From Methanoregulaceae archaeon (GTDB lineage: Archaea > Halobacteriota > Methanomicrobia > Methanomicrobiales > Methanospirillaceae), in the NCBI GenBank assembly GCA_019695435.1, contig JACTVF010000105.1:1-7733 (forward strand): a DNA stretch of 7,733 nucleotides. The letters run 5' to 3'. The first letter of the stretch is position 1; every line of letters starts with the position of its first letter. The notes beneath the pieces are model-generated. The model was not told the origin of the DNA. It worked only from the letters and a program-made list of their open reading frames with translations, and ran no database searches. Shown here one piece after another: positions 1 through 5,184 of this stretch. The position numbers were made by a program, and so were the translations under genes.

Positions 1-513
1 GGATACTTCCACTGAGTGCGGAAATTGGATTTTCTCAACGGATGCGCTCCTGCCGGATGTATCCCCGGAAAAGAGATGGATACCCACCGGCATGCCGGTA
101 AATTCCTGTCCGAGAAGTTTTCCCTGAGTGAGATCCGGATCGTGCAGCTCGATTGCATTCGCGCCGGTGTCGTGGACGGCAAGGATACTGTGTTCCGGGT
201 CTACGAGAACCGGGCACATCTGCATCCCGGTAAAATGATCCACGTGGGCATGGGTAAGCAGCACCATGAGCGGCAGGTCGGTATCGTCACGGCACCGTGT
301 TACTGCTGATGCAAGTATCTCAGCCTGAGACATAAGACCGCCGGGATCTACAAGGAGCAGGATGACCGGTGTCTGGATCAGGTACGAGTTGGACGAGGTC
401 ACATCGGCCTTACGTATCTCCGCAAAAATATGAGTATCCGGTGCGCCGGGAACTGGCTGCCAGGTCCGGGGCGCCAGCAGCTCGCTGCCGTTACCAGGTG
501 GCAAGCGCCTCAT
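1..513 (-). CDS. Metallo-beta-lactamase-fold hydrolase, partial (C-terminus beyond the window)
   Basis: The reverse strand stays open for 171 codons from an ATG at 513 to the left edge. Seen: a strand-rich N-terminus ending in ILLLVDPGG (residues 51-59), then THAHVDH with H88, H90, D92 and H93. This HxHxDH signature of the metallo-beta-lactamase fold binds the dinuclear metal centre. The order (conserved Asp-Pro-Gly, about 30 residues, HxHxDH) matches glyoxalase II-like hydrolases; the substrate cannot be told. No signal peptide or membrane segment is visible, so it is probably cytoplasmic. The start lies 23 bases inside the upstream STAS gene, so the two are likely co-transcribed and translationally coupled. 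No clear Shine-Dalgarno precedes the ATG; a TTG further upstream at about 534 is possible. An in-frame TGA just before that TTG limits any longer N-terminus. Fold is secure, exact activity unknown. Confidence 0.82.
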   Translation of the reverse strand, partial: MRRLPPGNGSELLAPRTWQPVPGAPDTHIFAEIRKADVTSSNSYLIQTPVILLLVDPGGLMSQAEILASAVTRCRDDTDLPLMVLLTHAHVDHFTGMQMCPVLVDPEHSILAVHDTGANAIELHDPDLTQGKLLGQEFTGMPVGIHLFSGDTSGRSASVEKIQFPHSVEVS

Positions 514-823
514 CTTGGGATGGAAAGATGGAAAAAATCGAGGTGAACCCGGCAAGTTTCATGACCTTTTGCACCTCGGGTGAAAGGCGACAGAGCGCAT
601 ACCGATCGCCGTCGTTGCGCAGTTTCTTTGCCGTCGCAAGCAGGACCCGCAGGCCGCCGCTGGAGATATAGGTTACATCACCAAAATCGAGGAGAAGTCT
701 CCGGTTCCCTTCGGTAATGAGACTGTTGATGGCAGATTCGAGATCCCCGGCCGTTGTGGTATCAACCCGCCCGTTCACGGCAAGCACCGTTGCCCCGCCA
801 TGCATCGTGGTTATAATTTCCAT
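491..823 (-). CDS. STAS-domain protein, anti-anti-sigma (RsbV/SpoIIAA) type
   Basis: A 110-residue protein that is essentially one STAS domain, the usual length for RsbV/SpoIIAA. Seen: NGRVDTTTA (residues 17-25) with the family's conserved Asp at D21, then DFGDVTYISSGGLRVLL (46-62). By alignment with SpoIIAA the second serine (S55) sits where the kinase-modified serine lies. In the family, the unphosphorylated form binds a HATPase-type anti-sigma kinase and frees that kinase's other partner. The divergent HATPase gene at 1117 is the obvious partner candidate. The start is supported by GAGGAGT at 828-834, four bases upstream of the ATG. The hydrolase gene downstream overlaps its 3' end by 23 bases. 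Archaea lack sigma factors, so the 'anti-sigma factor antagonist' label describes ancestry, not the actual target. Confidence 0.9.
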   Translation of the reverse strand: MEIITTMHGGATVLAVNGRVDTTTAGDLESAINSLITEGNRRLLLDFGDVTYISSGGLRVLLATAKKLRNDGDRYALCRLSPEVQKVMKLAGFTSIFSIFPSQDEALATW

Positions 824-856
824 GTTTACTCCTCGAATAGCTATTTGGCCTTATCA

Positions 857-873
857 GATATTTTACAAATATC
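857..873. promoter_or_regulatory. Perfect inverted repeat, 7-3-7, upstream of the STAS gene
   Basis: GATATTT, three bases TAC, then AAATATC form an exact AT-rich dyad 34 bases upstream of the STAS start codon. Read on the minus strand, its AT-rich core could itself be the TATA box, with transcription starting around 835 just ahead of the Shine-Dalgarno site. A repressor bound here would then block TBP. The dyad is seen; its role as operator or promoter is inferred. Confidence 0.4.
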
Positions 874-917
874 GTCCCTGTGCCGAGATAATCCTTCCCT
901 TTTTCAGGCTTACTGAC

Positions 918-927
918 TTATTTATGT
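918..927 (+). promoter_or_regulatory. Candidate TATA box for the kinase transcript
   Basis: TTATTTATGT lies in the divergent intergenic region. On the plus strand it would place the start of transcription near 947, just before a GGAG at 951-954 and an ATG at 963. The kinase gene would then have a leader of about 170 bases that could carry a short ORF. The box also reads AT-rich on the other strand, so its direction is uncertain. Confidence 0.3.
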
Positions 928-1116
928 ACGTGCATGTGCAAACCATAGCTGGAGTATTTCTGATGGCACCTGTGATCCGGCTACAGTATTCCCCCTCCAT
1001 CAGCCGTCAGGTTTGGCCGGTGCGGCAGCCGGGTTTCCGGACCAGTGCCATGACAGCCTGGTCCCCCCGGTCCCGGCGCGGGGTGAACCACCGGCATATT
1101 TGCAGGTTTCCGGCGT

Positions 1117-1548
1117 GTGAATATGATTGCGTCTGCTAATCTTGTTATTCCCGCCCTTCTTGATGAGATCCCGGGAGTCTCCTTTGAACTTGAGCAGTGC
1201 ATGAGGTCTTCGGGTTTTTCCGATGAACAGATCCTCGATCTCCAGCTTGCCGTAGAAGAAGCGATCACCAATATTATCGTGCACGGCTATGCCGGTACGC
1301 CGGGCACCATTGCAATCCGCTGCCGGGCAGGGCCGGATGAGGCGATCGTTGAGATTTTTGATAATGCGCCGGCATTTGATCCGCTCCAGGTACCGGAGCC
1401 GGATACATCCACAGATCTCGATGACCGGGAAATCGGAGGTCTTGGCATCTTTCTGACCCGGCAGGTCACCGACGCGGTTATGTACCGGTACGAGCAGGGG
1501 CAAAATATCTTGACTTTAACGAAAAAAAAGCAAAAATGCGGGGCCTGA
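1117..1548 (+). CDS. RsbW/SpoIIAB-like HATPase serine kinase (anti-sigma regulatory factor family)
   Basis: A 143-residue single-domain GHKL ATPase of the anti-sigma-kinase type. Seen: the N box VEEAITNIIVHGY (residues 46-58) with the expected catalytic Glu (E48) and the Mg-coordinating Asn (N52); a G1 box FDNAPAFDP (81-89) with D82; and a G2 box GGLGIFL (107-113). Family knowledge: these kinases phosphorylate a STAS-domain antagonist on serine and switch between binding it and a second partner. The likely substrates here are the STAS proteins at 491-823 and 1557-2867, which flank it in divergent and convergent orientation. The start is unsure: GTG at 1117 or ATG at 1123, with only a weak AGGT (1104-1107) upstream. 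Both starts lie inside a short upstream ORF. Its stop codon sits in a hairpin shared with the convergent gene. Confidence 0.9.
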   Translation: MNMIASANLVIPALLDEIPGVSFELEQCMRSSGFSDEQILDLQLAVEEAITNIIVHGYAGTPGTIAIRCRAGPDEAIVEIFDNAPAFDPLQVPEPDTSTDLDDREIGGLGIFLTRQVTDAVMYRYEQGQNILTLTKKKQKCGA

Positions 1549-1561
1549 AAGTATATTCAGG
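1522..1561 (-). terminator. Hairpin plus T-tracts at the convergent gene ends
   Basis: CCTGAA (1544-1549) and TTCAGG (1556-1561) form a perfect six-base stem around a six-base loop. On the minus strand this is followed by T5 (1536-1532) and T8 (1529-1522), a plausible terminator for the 436-residue STAS protein gene. Both convergent stop codons lie inside the stem-loop. The T-tracts lie within the 3' end of the kinase gene. No matching T-tract follows on the plus strand. Confidence 0.45.
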
Positions 1562-2867
1562 GTTCCCGGACGATATCCTGGATATAGGCGACACCGATCT
1601 TTGCCCGCCGGAGCCGGGTGCTGTCAAGCAGGTGGCGCATATCCACGAACCTGGCATCACTGACGATCTTTTTTACCTGTGAATTCAGGTCTAGCGAGGC
1701 ATCGTAGGGCACTCCCCGGAACACCACGCCGTGGTTGTGAAGGTACATCGCCTTTAGGAGGCCTTTGTTTGCAGGGTTGGGGTAGTACAGGGCATCGAGG
1801 TTTTCTTTCCGGTAGCCCGAGAGGTCATGTGTCAGGTCGATCCCGACCCCGAAGCTCACCAGCGTGTCCCCTTTGTAGGACATGCTGGTATCGGAAGCCA
1901 TCCATGTTGCGGACTGCGCAGGATCCATGATCGAGGCACCATCAGGCAGTCCCGCATCGGCAACCGGCGCCTTTTTTATCCCGGAACTGGCAAAGCCGGC
2001 GATTACACCCCAGATCGCAACCGCAACCACACCCTTGTAACTCTTTACCCCCCGGTCAATGGCACCCGAGAAGATCATGCGGTAGATATCCGCAATGCTG
2101 ATCCCCTGCGGATACTGTGTGTCAAGCGTCAGGTACTCGTTGAACGGGCCGTCGAGCGTGACATTAAAACCCGTGTAGACCGGCACGTCCGTTTTCGCGT
2201 CAAGTGGTGTCAGGAAATCCGGGGTGTTGTTCCCATCCGTCGGCAGCCAGACCATGGAACCGTACAGGGTGATCATCTCGCCCAGAAGCGGCATCGCCTC
2301 TTTTTTGTCGGCCCCGAGTGCACCGAGACCGAGAGAGTACGTGATCTCGGAGAATTTCTTTGTCCTGATATCGGCTTCTGTGATCTGTGCATGCAGGATC
2401 TTGTGGAGATCACCCGTGACCCGCAGGGTAGGCGGACTGGTCATCCACCCCGGGTCGATGGTCAGCGTTACGCCCTCCTCTTCGATCTTCTTGTAGAAGA
2501 TTTCATTAAAGAGCGTCGGATTTTTGCGCTTTTTCTTTATGTCCTCAACAGCTGCATCGGTAGTCGGGAAGATCTCTAAAATTGTTGTGAACCCGGCCAT
2601 GTCGAGCACTTTTTTCGGGTATTCCCCGACACCTGCAAGAGCAAACCTCCCGCTCCTGCGCTTCATCTCCTTTTTTAATACATTGAACGTGCGAAGCCCG
2701 CCACTCGAGAGATACGTGGAACCGGACAGGTCGAGCACCAGTTCCTTATCGTCGTCATGCAGCGCCCCTTTTATCCACTCATCGAGCTGCTGGGCGCCGA
2801 ATGCATCCAGCCTGCCGTTGATAAAAAAGACGAGCACGCCCTCATTTCGTTCGCTCTTTGCATCCAT
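1557..2867 (-). CDS. STAS-domain protein with a large C-terminal domain of unknown function
   Basis: A 436-residue protein. The N-terminal 110 residues are a STAS domain: NGRLDAFGAQQL (17-28, D21) and LDLSGSTYLSSGGLRTF (45-61), with the candidate phosphoserine S55, the same layout as the 110-residue STAS protein nearby. A basic linker KKKRK (111-115) leads to about 315 residues I do not recognise. These contain YSLGLGALG (177-185), MVWLPTDGNNTPDFL (205-219), a hydrophobic stretch GVVAVAIWGVIAGFA (279-293), FGVGIDLTHDL (339-349) and YLHNHGVVF (375-383). The hydrophobic stretch could be one membrane helix or a buried strand; no signal peptide is seen. The fusion suggests that the C-terminal part is a sensor or effector controlled by, or controlling, STAS phosphorylation by the kinase. 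The start is ATG at 2867; GGGAG at 2881-2885 is rather distant (13 bases). Confidence 0.85.
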   Translation of the reverse strand: MDAKSERNEGVLVFFINGRLDAFGAQQLDEWIKGALHDDDKELVLDLSGSTYLSSGGLRTFNVLKKEMKRRSGRFALAGVGEYPKKVLDMAGFTTILEIFPTTDAAVEDIKKKRKNPTLFNEIFYKKIEEEGVTLTIDPGWMTSPPTLRVTGDLHKILHAQITEADIRTKKFSEITYSLGLGALGADKKEAMPLLGEMITLYGSMVWLPTDGNNTPDFLTPLDAKTDVPVYTGFNVTLDGPFNEYLTLDTQYPQGISIADIYRMIFSGAIDRGVKSYKGVVAVAIWGVIAGFASSGIKKAPVADAGLPDGASIMDPAQSATWMASDTSMSYKGDTLVSFGVGIDLTHDLSGYRKENLDALYYPNPANKGLLKAMYLHNHGVVFRGVPYDASLDLNSQVKKIVSDARFVDMRHLLDSTRLRRAKIGVAYIQDIVREP

Positions 2868-2908
2868 TGTTTTTCTTCATCTCCCGGATAATACTTCTTG
2901 CCCCTGCC

Positions 2909-2920
2909 TTTTTTTAATGT
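2909..2920 (-). promoter_or_regulatory. Candidate A/T-rich promoter box for the large STAS gene
   Basis: On the minus strand ACATTAAAAAAA lies about 45 bases upstream of the ATG at 2867. Archaeal spacing would put the transcript start near 2888, leaving a 20-base leader with GGGAG. This rests only on composition and spacing. Confidence 0.25.
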
Positions 2921-2986
2921 TCGTATTCATCTGTGAGGTGCTCTCCTGAAGAATTATGCGGCCGGAACCGGCTTGATCTCTCCCTG

Positions 2987-2994
2987 AAAAAAAA
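2987..2994 (-). terminator. T8 terminator after the first META gene
   Basis: Eight T residues on the minus strand begin two bases after the TGA of the META-domain gene ending at 2997. No strong stem precedes them. This fits archaeal termination at an oligo-T tract. Confidence 0.5.
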
Positions 2995-2996
2995 GT

Positions 2997-3536
2997 TCAG
3001 GCTGTGTTTTGTTCAAAGATGAGGAGCGGTTTTTCTGCAGTATCATACAGGTAGAGGTGGCCGCTCCGGAACCTGATGGTGGACGTGTTTTCAAGATCGT
3101 GAATATACGCGGACTCGGCCTGCATCATACCGGGTGCGCTGCAGAATATCCCGCTCGTTGTCCCGCTCGTGAGGATAAGCCGGGAGTTGCTGATCGTGTA
3201 ATTATAGCTGTATGCATTGCAGCCGGAATATCCGCCAATGGATGTACCGTTCGCGAGGCCGAACCGGATCGTGACCTCCGTCCCGTTCATCACCGGAACT
3301 ATCGCGCCTTCATTGTCAGCATAGTAAGTCAGCATCCAGCTGGTGCCGGTCAGGTTTACCTGCACGGGTCGTGTCACACCCTGGACCTGAGCATAGATGA
3401 TAAGCATGATAAGCACTCCGATGAGTATCATCACTGCCCAGAATCCCCGGCCCATGGGTGCCGCCGGCACGGGAACGGGACCCGGTTGTACCGGTTCATC
3501 GGTACCGGAAATGTTCCCGGATTGGTCATCATCCAT
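2997..3536 (-). CDS. Membrane-anchored META-domain (HslJ-like) protein, copy 1
   Basis: A 179-residue protein. Seen: a Pro-rich, acidic N-terminus (residues 1-30), one hydrophobic helix (about 33-51, WAVMILIGVLIMLIIYAQV), then an outside domain with the META/HslJ pattern: GTSWMLTYY (64-72), IRFGLANGTSIGGYSGCNAY (90-109), C132 in IFCSAPGMMQAE (130-141) and a hydrophobic final strand LLIFE. Five N-X-S/T sequons in the outer domain (N61, N84, N96, N112, N150) fit a glycosylated archaeal surface protein. META domains occur in bacterial HslJ, linked to heat-induced novobiocin resistance; no enzyme activity is known. ATG at 3536 is preferred because the protein then begins MDDD, like the MDGN start of its paralogue at 4724. 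A TTG at 3548 would add four residues. No Shine-Dalgarno is evident; an AT-rich stretch about 25 bases upstream would allow a leaderless mRNA. Confidence 0.82.
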   Translation of the reverse strand: MDDDQSGNISGTDEPVQPGPVPVPAAPMGRGFWAVMILIGVLIMLIIYAQVQGVTRPVQVNLTGTSWMLTYYADNEGAIVPVMNGTEVTIRFGLANGTSIGGYSGCNAYSYNYTISNSRLILTSGTTSGIFCSAPGMMQAESAYIHDLENTSTIRFRSGHLYLYDTAEKPLLIFEQNTA

Positions 3537-3596
3537 ACCAGTATTCAAAGGTCCATGGTAACATAAGCATTCGCGGTCAGGGGCTGTGGCGGCAAT

Positions 3597-3650
3597 GCCG
3601 GAACGGTTAAAACCTGTGTATTCCGGAATGAAAAATGAACAGGTTCCGGC
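3597..3650. repeat. Nested inverted repeats in the gap between META copy 1 and the HepT-like gene
   Basis: Three exact dyads are packed in 54 bases: GCCGGAA (3597-3603) with TTCCGGC (3644-3650); AACCTGT (3611-3617) with ACAGGTT (3639-3645); and the palindrome TTCCGGAA (3621-3628) in the middle. The CCGGAA/TTCCGG cores recur about every 23-25 bases. They lie upstream of META copy 1 and downstream of the HepT-like gene. They could be regulator sites or an RNA structure. CCGG is common in this DNA, so part of it may be chance. Confidence 0.4.
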
Positions 3651-3685
3651 GGGAAAACGCTGCCAGACCCTGCGATTCCCTAGAG

Positions 3686-4033
3686 TTATTTTCCCATCTC
3701 GTCGATCAAGCTCTCAACCAGCGGCCGGATACGCGGAAGTGTTTCTGTCGAGATCTTCCAGATAATTTTGGGCCGGGTGACCGGGTCTGCGCGGGCAACC
3801 GCCTCCTCCAGCACGGTTAGTTCCTTCCATGGCAATAGCGCGTATTTTACCCGGATTATCGTCGGGATCTGGTGCACCATTTCATCGATGGCCTGTAGGC
3901 AGCCGGTGACGCTCGCATAGGTCTGTTCATCCCGGTAAAAATCCCCGTACTGGTATCCCTCGGTCAGCCGGGAAACTTTTGTGATCTCGGTGAGGATACC
4001 GTGGAGCAAAACGAGAGTATTTCGTCCTGACAT
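3686..4033 (-). CDS. HepT-like (DUF86-related) protein lacking the catalytic motif
   Basis: A 115-residue, mostly helical protein. Seen: an N-terminal helix, then SRLTEGYQYGDFYRDEQTYA (21-40), VTGCLQAIDEMVHQIP (42-57), LLPWKEL (66-72) and KIIWKISTETLPRIRPL (89-105). This order matches HepT/DUF86 proteins: helix, 'gy.f.dF..d..t..A', 'leiigEa...ip', 'iPW..i', 'vw..i...LP.l'. HepT toxins are HEPN ribonucleases needing R-X4-6-H-X-Y, which normally follows the PW segment. Here that place reads TVLEEAVARADPVTRP (73-88), with neither the RN pair nor the His and Tyr, so nuclease activity is unlikely. No MntA-type nucleotidyltransferase antitoxin gene is adjacent. The start is firm: AGGAGGA at 4041-4047, seven bases before the ATG. 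The assignment rests on pattern similarity alone; an unrelated helical protein is possible. Confidence 0.65.
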   Translation of the reverse strand: MSGRNTLVLLHGILTEITKVSRLTEGYQYGDFYRDEQTYASVTGCLQAIDEMVHQIPTIIRVKYALLPWKELTVLEEAVARADPVTRPKIIWKISTETLPRIRPLVESLIDEMGK

Positions 4034-4059
4034 GGTTTTGTCCTCCTGTTTTTGCCTGC

Positions 4060-4113
4060 ATTATACCGGTTTTTTCCGTACTCTCCTAGGGTGGTCTTGC
4101 TTTCACCGGTATA
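4060..4113. promoter_or_regulatory. Promoter box and 9-bp inverted repeat upstream of the HepT-like gene
   Basis: On the minus strand GGTATAAT (4067-4060) lies where a TATA box would start a short mRNA leader carrying the Shine-Dalgarno at 4041-4047. The overlapping TATACCGGT (4062-4070) has an exact inverted copy, ACCGGTATA, at 4105-4113, 34 bases away. Paired sites, one covering the TATA box, suggest an operator. The rest of the gap 4034-4247 holds no convincing gene. Confidence 0.35.
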
Positions 4114-4247
4114 TGGCAGGGCTGTAAGGAATGATAACGGATGTCTGCGAGAGATTGGCAGGGGGGATAGAAATACTTTCTTAGGGCAAAACGACCGGTG
4201 CCACACGGCCCGTGACAAGAGGACACCGGGCAGCCGCGCTCATCCCT

Positions 4248-4724
4248 TCACGACCGCCGGAAAACAAGCAGGGTGTTTCCCTGTGCACCGAGAATGTCGA
4301 TCTCCGACGGTCCGGTCTGGACCATCGCAGCCTGCTCGAGGTCATGATAGTAGGTCTCTTCCTGCTGCATGATGCCAGGATCCGCCCAGGTGAGGGCGGT
4401 ATGGAGCGGGTACATAATCCTCATCTGCTTCCCGTTTTCAAGATAGGCTGCGACATACTGGTTACATCCGGAAGAGCCGGTGATATTCCCGCCATTTTCA
4501 AACCGTGCCGTGATGTCCCCGTCGTTTATGACAGGGATCAGGACGCCGGTTGCATCACGGTACGACTCAAGTGTCCAGTTCGGGGTGGAGCCGGGGACAA
4601 GGGGTTGTGTCATCAGGCCAGAAAGAAAGACCAACAGCAGGATGACCGCTATCGCAATGAATGCGATCCTTGCGAACGCCTTAAACTGATCCGGGGGTGT
4701 CCCGGGCGTCCCGTTCCCATCCAT
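4248..4724 (-). CDS. Membrane-anchored META-domain (HslJ-like) protein, copy 2
   Basis: A 158-residue paralogue of the protein at 2997-3536. Seen: a short Gly/Pro-rich N-terminus, one membrane helix (about 20-37, ARIAFIAIAVILLLVFLSGL), then an outside META domain: NWTLESYRD (49-57), ITARFENGGNITGSSGCNQY (71-90), PGIMQQEETYYHDLEQA (116-132) and LLVF near the end. Shared features with copy 1 are (I/V)PV(I/M)N, the GCN core and PG(I/M)MQ.E..Y.HDLE. The second Cys of copy 1 is replaced: LTWADPG here against IFCSAPG there, so any disulphide made in copy 1 cannot form. Two N-X-T sequons (N49, N80). ATG at 4724 is chosen over ATG 4751 because GGAGGAG (4733-4739) sits eight bases upstream and the MD start then agrees with copy 1. 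Role unknown; probably cell-surface stress or envelope related. Confidence 0.82.
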   Translation of the reverse strand: MDGNGTPGTPPDQFKAFARIAFIAIAVILLLVFLSGLMTQPLVPGSTPNWTLESYRDATGVLIPVINDGDITARFENGGNITGSSGCNQYVAAYLENGKQMRIMYPLHTALTWADPGIMQQEETYYHDLEQAAMVQTGPSEIDILGAQGNTLLVFRRS

Positions 4725-4830
4725 CAGGGATACTCCTCCGGGGTACGCCATAACCGTTTCGCTGCCACTAACAACAAAGAACTACATGAGGCTGCAGGGG
4801 GAATGCTCCGGAAAAATGGTACACCCGCGG

Positions 4831-4847
4831 ATCCATGCGATATGGAT
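4831..4847. promoter_or_regulatory. Inverted repeat 6-5-6 in a divergent intergenic region
   Basis: ATCCAT and ATGGAT flank five bases in the 171-base gap between META copy 2 (minus) and the small membrane protein (plus). The location between divergent starts suits a regulator site, but arms of six bases can arise by chance. I find no strong TATA box in this gap. Confidence 0.25.
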
Positions 4848-4895
4848 GAGTGCCCCTGTTTACCATTCGAAAAGAGTTTTTGAGGGTTTTAATAC

Positions 4896-5141
4896 ATGAG
4901 CCATCCAACTACGTTTATGGAATCTGCAGAAGTCAAAAAATGGGTGATCTTTTTTCTGGGGATCCTTTGTGCAATAATTATCGCCAATGCGCTCTCGAAT
5001 CTGATCATGGCATACAGCGGCATGAACGGCTGGGTGAATTTTGTCGTGAGCTTCGTGTTGTATGCCGTGCTCTTCTTTGCCATCCTCTATCTCCTGGAAA
5101 AACTGCTCGGCATAGAGTTCTTCGGGTTCGGACGTACCTAG
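4896..5141 (+). CDS. Small two-helix membrane protein of unknown function
   Basis: An 81-residue hydrophobic protein I do not recognise. Seen: a short polar N-terminus (1-15), helix 1 (about 16-38, WVIFFLGILCAIIIANALSN), a short loop with YSGMNGW (40-46), helix 2 (about 47-68, VNFVVSFVLYAVLFFAILYLL) and a short tail ending FFGFGRT. Glu68 and Lys69 directly after helix 2 and Lys14-15 before helix 1 suggest both ends are cytoplasmic. The start is backed by GAGGG at 4882-4886, nine bases before the ATG. The antisense frame here is also open but has no such pattern. Followed by a T6 tract within a small stem, so probably transcribed alone. Confidence 0.78.
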   Translation: MSHPTTFMESAEVKKWVIFFLGILCAIIIANALSNLIMAYSGMNGWVNFVVSFVLYAVLFFAILYLLEKLLGIEFFGFGRT

Positions 5142-5151
5142 ATACCGCTGC

Positions 5152-5170
5152 AAATCTTTTTTATAGATTT
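5152..5170 (+). terminator. T-rich terminator after the small membrane protein
   Basis: AAATC (5152-5156) and GATTT (5166-5170) pair around TTTTTTATA, starting 11 bases after the stop codon. The T6 run is on the plus strand. It sits in the 43-base convergent gap before the end of the channel gene, for which the opposite strand offers only a weak hairpin. Confidence 0.5.
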
Positions 5171-5184
5171 CCCTCCCGGTTCTC

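Noticed and set aside
1000..1503. Minus-strand ORF of 167 codons opposite the kinase gene
   Set aside because: It is antisense to a gene with intact HATPase motifs, and its translation shows no domain pattern.
1827..2579. Plus-strand ORF of 250 codons opposite the large STAS gene
   Set aside because: Rich in Arg, His and Cys with no family features; the minus strand carries a clear STAS domain and continuous good coding sequence.
3009..3566. Plus-strand ORF of 185 codons opposite META copy 1
   Set aside because: No start signal and no family pattern; explained as the shadow of the META gene.
3686..4033. Active HepT-MntA toxin-antitoxin system
   Set aside because: The catalytic R-X4-6-H-X-Y motif is absent and there is no nucleotidyltransferase gene on either side.
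4725..4751. Nine-codon upstream extension of META copy 2
   Set aside because: The extension itself contains the GGAGGAG site for the ATG at 4724.
4212..4883. Plus-strand ORF of 223 codons opposite META copy 2
   Set aside because: Antisense to a recognisable membrane-anchored META protein with a perfect Shine-Dalgarno; the plus-strand translation is low in hydrophobic order and has no motif.
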